This document shows positions 36,763-41,073 of a stretch of 41,073 bases of DNA, piece after piece; the first letter of the stretch is position 1; every line of letters begins with the position of its first letter. A program made the position numbers and the translations under genes. The stretch comes from Pirellulales bacterium (GTDB lineage Bacteria; Planctomycetota; Planctomycetia; Pirellulales; Pirellulaceae). The stretch is taken from contig JAKUOW010000016.1 in the NCBI GenBank assembly GCA_022451045.1, forward strand, positions 1 to 41,073, in the 5' to 3' direction. The notes below the pieces were generated by a model that did no database searches, was not told the DNA's origin, and worked only from the letters and a program-made list of their open reading frames with translations.

Positions 36763-38133
36763 TTAGAATTTCAGCGACATCTGCGTGTAGAAGAATCGGG
36801 CATCACCTGCATATGGTGCGCCGGCCGTCGTGTCGTAGTATCTGCCAGCGAAGAAATGCGAATACCCAAACTGGAACTTCAGTCGATCACTGAATGTATA
36901 GGTTGCCAGCAGGTCAATTTCATGTCCTAGGTCGCTACTGCCAGAAGTGTTTGCACCAAGTCCTGCAAAAGCAGTCATGTTCGTGTTGTATGGCACATCT
37001 GCGCTATTGGCGAGACTGAAATAGTGATAGTGGACTCGCATTTCAAGAGACTCTGTTGGTTGGTAATTCCAACGTACATTGAGGTCGTTCAGGTTGCGTC
37101 TTCCAAATAGATCCATATATCCAAGATGGCGGTGTGCGCGGGGGAAGTAATGATGGAAGCCATTTCCAGGAGTATCACTCCCTGAGGCCCATTCGTAGTA
37201 AACCCAGAGTTCGCCAGGTAGCTGCCCTTGTAAGTCTTTTCCTAGACCGACGACCGTGAATCCTGCAAGGTGATCAGTCTGGTCGGGATTTCTACCAAGC
37301 TGGACAGCGCCTTCGAATTCGTAAAGGAATTCATCACGTGCGCCTTTCCACTGGGTACCAAGGGTGTCATATCGAGCATCGACTCGATCCAGCTCTAAAG
37401 TCAACCAGTAATAATCACGGATGGTGCCTTCATCGACATGCCGATGTGCATTGATACCGTATAGGCGGGTGTCAGTATTCGTTTTGTTGTAATCATGAGT
37501 CCGCATCGATAACGTATGGAGATAATAAGCATCGTAGTCGAAGTGCTCACCGGCAAGTGTCGCCTGCAATCCATCAAAGGCTCGGCGGGTATTGGCCCAC
37601 TCACCCATGCCGGCAAAACGTGTTGACCCAATATCAAGCGAACGTCTTCCCAGCTTCACTTGCAGCTGATCAGTAATAGCGATGTCAGCGTAGCCTTGAT
37701 GCAGGTTTAAGCGATCAACTTCATTACCACGTGGTGTAAAGTTTTCGTGGTTGCTTTCGGCATCAAGAATCTCAACGTACACACCGACTCGTTCATTAAC
37801 GGTAGCATCCATCCACAGTCGTGTGCGGTACAAAAGGAAGTTATCGTCGGTGCCGGTTAGGCCTAGACCATTAGCTAATGTTGGTGAAGGCCGATGATTA
37901 CTCTCATTGTGGAAACGCATGCGGTATTCACCGCCGAAGTCAAAGTTGCGGATCGCTGCATCAGGCTCTTTTTGACGGATTGCGAGGGCGCTTTTGTCCA
38001 GCAATCTCAGTCGATCAGCTTCTTGATTTACAACGAAGTTCTGTTCGGTAGCGTTTTCCTGAGCCAGGCAGGGGAGTGACGCACATAGTGCCAGCATCCA
38101 GACGGTAAGTAATAACATTCGACAACAGCGCAT
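36763..38133 (-). CDS. Outer-membrane beta-barrel (alginate-export/porin-like) protein
   Basis: 456 aa; signal peptide; FDFGGEYRMRFHNESNHRPS, YRTRLWMDATVNERVGVYVEILDAES, LQVKLGRRSLDIGSTRFAG, C-terminal RFFYTQMSLKF ending in aromatic residue. Confidence 0.8.
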   Translation of the reverse strand: MRCCRMLLLTVWMLALCASLPCLAQENATEQNFVVNQEADRLRLLDKSALAIRQKEPDAAIRNFDFGGEYRMRFHNESNHRPSPTLANGLGLTGTDDNFLLYRTRLWMDATVNERVGVYVEILDAESNHENFTPRGNEVDRLNLHQGYADIAITDQLQVKLGRRSLDIGSTRFAGMGEWANTRRAFDGLQATLAGEHFDYDAYYLHTLSMRTHDYNKTNTDTRLYGINAHRHVDEGTIRDYYWLTLELDRVDARYDTLGTQWKGARDEFLYEFEGAVQLGRNPDQTDHLAGFTVVGLGKDLQGQLPGELWVYYEWASGSDTPGNGFHHYFPRAHRHLGYMDLFGRRNLNDLNVRWNYQPTESLEMRVHYHYFSLANSADVPYNTNMTAFAGLGANTSGSSDLGHEIDLLATYTFSDRLKFQFGYSHFFAGRYYDTTAGAPYAGDARFFYTQMSLKF

Positions 38134-38257
38134 ACACCAATTTCTCCTAAACTAGGTATCGGCTGCGAAAGTGTGAAAACTATATTTAGACGCGTGGCCT
38201 AAACAAAGAATCGGCTTAACGGTTCTTCTTGCGAAAATGATTCAAGTTCACGTGGGA

Positions 38258-38400
38258 TAGCCGATTGAGATCGGTATTTGTACCGATGATGTCAGGATGC
38301 TGTTGGTAAACACATTCTTGTGTTTCACCCATTCACAATGGTTCGTTTTTAGCCTATTTTTAATGCGTTAAGCCAACACAAGCGGGTGTGGCGGAACTGG
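38258..38400. repeat. Direct repeat copy A (143 bp) ending in tRNA-Leu 5' sequence
   Basis: Same as 40931-41073 except T/G at 38323/40996; tagccgattgagatcggtatttgtaccgatg ... gcgggtgtggcggaactgg. Confidence 0.97.
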
Positions 38401-38470
38401 CAGACGCGATAGATTCAGGTTCTGTGTCGTATGAATCTGACCTCTCAACACTCATGGAAAATACACCCAA
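38382..38470 (+). pseudogene. tRNA-Leu (CAG anticodon) with intact 5' half and degenerate 3' half
   Basis: GCGGGTG acceptor 5' strand, GGCGGAACTGGCAGACGCG D-arm, ATAGA-TTCAGGT-TCTGT anticodon arm (one G-T wobble). No GTTCRA T-loop, and the 3' end is CACCCaa rather than CACCCGC. Confidence 0.7.
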
Positions 38471-38845
38471 TCAAGCGGTTTATTAGTTGTTCTTTCTTGT
38501 TAGTCACTCGATCACGTGACTTGCCCATCTCATTCGTGATGCGATAGTAGCCAGACGTAGCCAAGGATTGTTGGGTAGGGTGGCATTTTATCTCGTAACT
38601 GGTAGGGAACCTACTTTGGCATGAGACGTGAGGTAGTTCAGGAGCAACGTCTTGGTTGTGTGTTGTCGCTTTTCGTTCGTTGTTGATAACGTGTTGGCTT
38701 GTTTCAGTTTGAAGGTCTTTTTAACTAAGAAAAAAGGCCGTTACTAAAACGACAGAAGCAAAGTACATTCGGCAAGGCAAGTTTGATTCTATAATGAGAC
38801 ACATCAATCCGTGGGCAAACTCATTTTTCACAAGAGTCTAAAGTA

Positions 38846-39595
38846 ATGCGTATCCTTCTAACTCTCTTGCTGCTATTCATCTCAACTGCTTGCTTTGCCG
38901 CCCCCATTAAAGTTGCCGTGTTTGATGGGGATGGAGTTGGCAAGAGTTGTGCAAACTTAATTAGTACGCTCACTGAACCTGAAAATGCTGATATCAAACT
39001 TACGCGTATCACGACGCAGGAAATTTTAGATGGCCAGTTATCAGAGATCGATGTTTTAATCCATTCCGGTGGAAGTGGTAGTAAGCAGGGAAATGATCTT
39101 GGCGAGGATGGCCGCAAGATGATCCGTCAGTATATCGAGCAGGGAGGCGGTTTTCTTGGAATCTGTGCCGGCGCTTACCTGGCAACCAATGACTATACCT
39201 GGTCACTAAACCTAATTGACGCCAAGGTTCTGGACCGAAAACACTGGGCTCGTGGCACTGGCACTGTACAACTGGAACTCTCACCTTCAGGAAAGAAGTT
39301 TTTTCAGTTTAAGAAATCGACTCTAGACATCTATTACGGGCAGGGACCGTTGCTCGTCCGAAGGGAATGGGATGACCCTAAGATTCCGAATTATGAAAGC
39401 CTCGCAATTTATTCTTCGGAAATTGCTAAGAACGGAGCTCCAAGTGGCATCATGAAAGGAACCTCTGCCGCTGTTCGTTGCAAGTACGGAAAAGGAAAAG
39501 TCTTTTGCTTTAGTGCTCATCCCGAACTTACGGACGGTCTGCATCACTTCATCCCCAGGGTTGTTAACTGGTTAGCCGACGATGAAACAAAATAA
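38846..39595 (+). CDS. Exported BPL_N / glutamine-amidotransferase-like domain protein
   Basis: 249 aa; signal MRILLTLLLLFISTACFA; VAVFDGDGVGKSCANLISTL, IEQGGGFLGICAGAYLATNDYTWSLNLIDAKVLDRKHWARGTG. Confidence 0.82.
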   Translation: MRILLTLLLLFISTACFAAPIKVAVFDGDGVGKSCANLISTLTEPENADIKLTRITTQEILDGQLSEIDVLIHSGGSGSKQGNDLGEDGRKMIRQYIEQGGGFLGICAGAYLATNDYTWSLNLIDAKVLDRKHWARGTGTVQLELSPSGKKFFQFKKSTLDIYYGQGPLLVRREWDDPKIPNYESLAIYSSEIAKNGAPSGIMKGTSAAVRCKYGKGKVFCFSAHPELTDGLHHFIPRVVNWLADDETK

Positions 39596-39728
39596 TTTGA
39601 AAGTGAATTTCCTCAATATGAAGTCTTATTATTTACTCTGTTTCTTCCTCACAACCTGCCAACCTAGCATTTCCTATATATTGTTCATCAACTAACCATC
39701 TCCCAAGGTAGTTTTTAGGCATCCCATT

Positions 39729-40850
39729 ATGCAACATATTTACGGTATCTCTACAATTAAAGAATTGCAAAGTTTTGATCCGATGGACTCTACGCAATTA
39801 CGTGTTGCTGGATATTTCAAGCCGGGGGATGGTGGCGGCGGTGATTTTTATTGGCAAGAAGATGCAACCGAGGATCCTGATAACGGGTTGGTTTTCCGGT
39901 CTCGTTCGCGCCAGCATGGCCGTTGGCGTCGTATCCTTTCTGGTGTCCAAGATATTCGTTTCTTTGGAGCTTTCTCTGCCTCAGGTGATGTAAGCAAACA
40001 GTTTCAATCGGCACTTAATGCATGTAAGCAGGGCGGAAGTCTTTACATCCCTAGCGGCCACTATACAATCAGTCGCCCGCTCGAAGTCTATCAAGGTACT
40101 TCGATAACCGGCGATGGGTTACTTTCAGAAATTCACTATTATGGAGAACGCGGAACGGCGTGCTGGAATGCTGCTCAACGTTCACCCTCGACGTCGATGT
40201 CATTCCGTCGGCTGAATACGTTAGTACACAATCAACATACGTATGCTTTCCGGCTTACAGGCATGAGCTATAGTCGATTCGATTCACTTTTCGTTCATTT
40301 AAGAGCCGTAAACACCTCGGCCTATTATGGACCTTCCAATGGCGAGTCACCTTATTACAACGTTTTTATTAATTGCCATGCGTCAGGACCGGGCAGCGAT
40401 TCCAATGGGTGCGTAGGCTTTGACTGGGGTGCTCATGACGACGGAGATTTGGCTCCAAACGCGAATCAGGTTTTTGGAGGGCATATTAATAGTGTCGATA
40501 TTGCCGTAAGGTGCCAGGGGACAGGGAATATTTTCCATGGCCAGGTTTTTGAAATGGTAAATGTAGGATACGAATTCGACTTGCCAGCAAAACGATATAC
40601 TGCCGTCCAACAGGGGATCTCCAATGATGTTTTTGGTTTATATAGCGAATATGCCAAGATCGTATTCCATCAAAAGCATCCAACTTGTTATTTCGTGGCG
40701 CAGACGAGCATGGTTACCGGGCATGACAAAATGCTGGAAGCAAAGAGCAAAGACAATTGCGTGCTGCTTAGCAGTCACTCCGGACAATTGCCAATGAACC
40801 GTAGTTTTTTCCAAAAGGCTGTCGAGTTTAACCCTCTGGAATTCGACTAA
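39729..40850 (+). CDS. Right-handed beta-helix protein, pectate-lyase-superfamily / phage tailspike-like
   Basis: 373 aa; GYFKPGDGGGGDFYWQEDA, IRFFGAFSASGDVSKQFQSALNACKQGGSLYIPSGHYTISRPLEVYQGTSITGDGLLSEIHYYG; no obvious signal peptide. Confidence 0.75.
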   Translation: MQHIYGISTIKELQSFDPMDSTQLRVAGYFKPGDGGGGDFYWQEDATEDPDNGLVFRSRSRQHGRWRRILSGVQDIRFFGAFSASGDVSKQFQSALNACKQGGSLYIPSGHYTISRPLEVYQGTSITGDGLLSEIHYYGERGTACWNAAQRSPSTSMSFRRLNTLVHNQHTYAFRLTGMSYSRFDSLFVHLRAVNTSAYYGPSNGESPYYNVFINCHASGPGSDSNGCVGFDWGAHDDGDLAPNANQVFGGHINSVDIAVRCQGTGNIFHGQVFEMVNVGYEFDLPAKRYTAVQQGISNDVFGLYSEYAKIVFHQKHPTCYFVAQTSMVTGHDKMLEAKSKDNCVLLSSHSGQLPMNRSFFQKAVEFNPLEFD

Positions 40851-40930
40851 TCACCGTCGACTCACAGTATTGTCAGGCGACGAGTGGAGACTTCATTCTT
40901 GCCACTTTTCTGTGCAGCCTACTTCACAAG

Positions 40931-41073
40931 TAGCCGATTGAGATCGGTATTTGTACCGATGATGTCAGGATGCTGTTGGTAAACACATTCTTGTGGTTCA
41001 CCCATTCACAATGGTTCGTTTTTAGCCTATTTTTAATGCGTTAAGCCAACACAAGCGGGTGTGGCGGAACTGG
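40931..41073. repeat. Direct repeat copy B (143 bp, truncated by window end inside a tRNA-Leu 5' end)
   Basis: 142/143 identity to 38258-38400 by eye; the window ends at gcgggtgtggcggaactgg. Confidence 0.97.
41055..41073 (+). tRNA. 5' end of a tRNA-Leu, cut by the window end
   Basis: gcgggtgtggcggaactgg matches the tRNA-Leu 5' end in copy A; the rest is outside the window, so functionality is unknown. Confidence 0.5.

Noticed and set aside
1-41073. Genome-wide UGA reassignment (code 4/25)
   Set aside because: Several intact genes terminate at TGA, and other long ORFs show no internal TGA.
1-41073. CRISPR array, rRNA operon, transposase or integrase
   Set aside because: No regularly spaced short repeats, no rRNA signatures and no ORF with recognisable transposase or integrase motifs in the window.

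Overview
This window is a planctomycete-like chromosomal segment. The evidence is a surface protein with the MEQRTMLAAD N-terminal motif followed by SdrD/FG-GAP-type repeats, an exported PQQ-propeller protein, a sulfatase, and a free-standing RNAP alpha-CTD protein. Housekeeping genes include pcrA/uvrD, mfd, gltA, a CCA-adding enzyme and dinB. There is also a catabolic block: sulfatase, exported ADP-ribosylglycohydrolase-like protein, GH32-like protein, PfkB kinase, aldolase-like protein, M19 dipeptidase and isoaspartyl peptidase. The most exciting signal is at 21523-22479. A DUF3179 lipoprotein gene is interrupted by one in-frame TGA (21814-21816), exactly where the family normally has the first Cys of a CxxC motif (TW[UGA]HLCHNG). 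A short stem-loop with a G in the apical loop lies about 22 nt downstream, so this is a candidate UxxC selenoprotein with a bacterial-type SECIS. The second notable structure is a 143-bp near-perfect direct repeat (38258-38400 and 40931-41073). Each copy carries a tRNA-Leu 5' part, and together they flank a 2.7-kb module (BPL_N-like and pectate-lyase/tailspike-like genes). A third, more decayed tRNA-Leu-like fragment lies at about 36691-36750. No CRISPR array, rRNA or recognisable integrase/transposase was seen. All family calls are from reading translations by eye; no database search was run.
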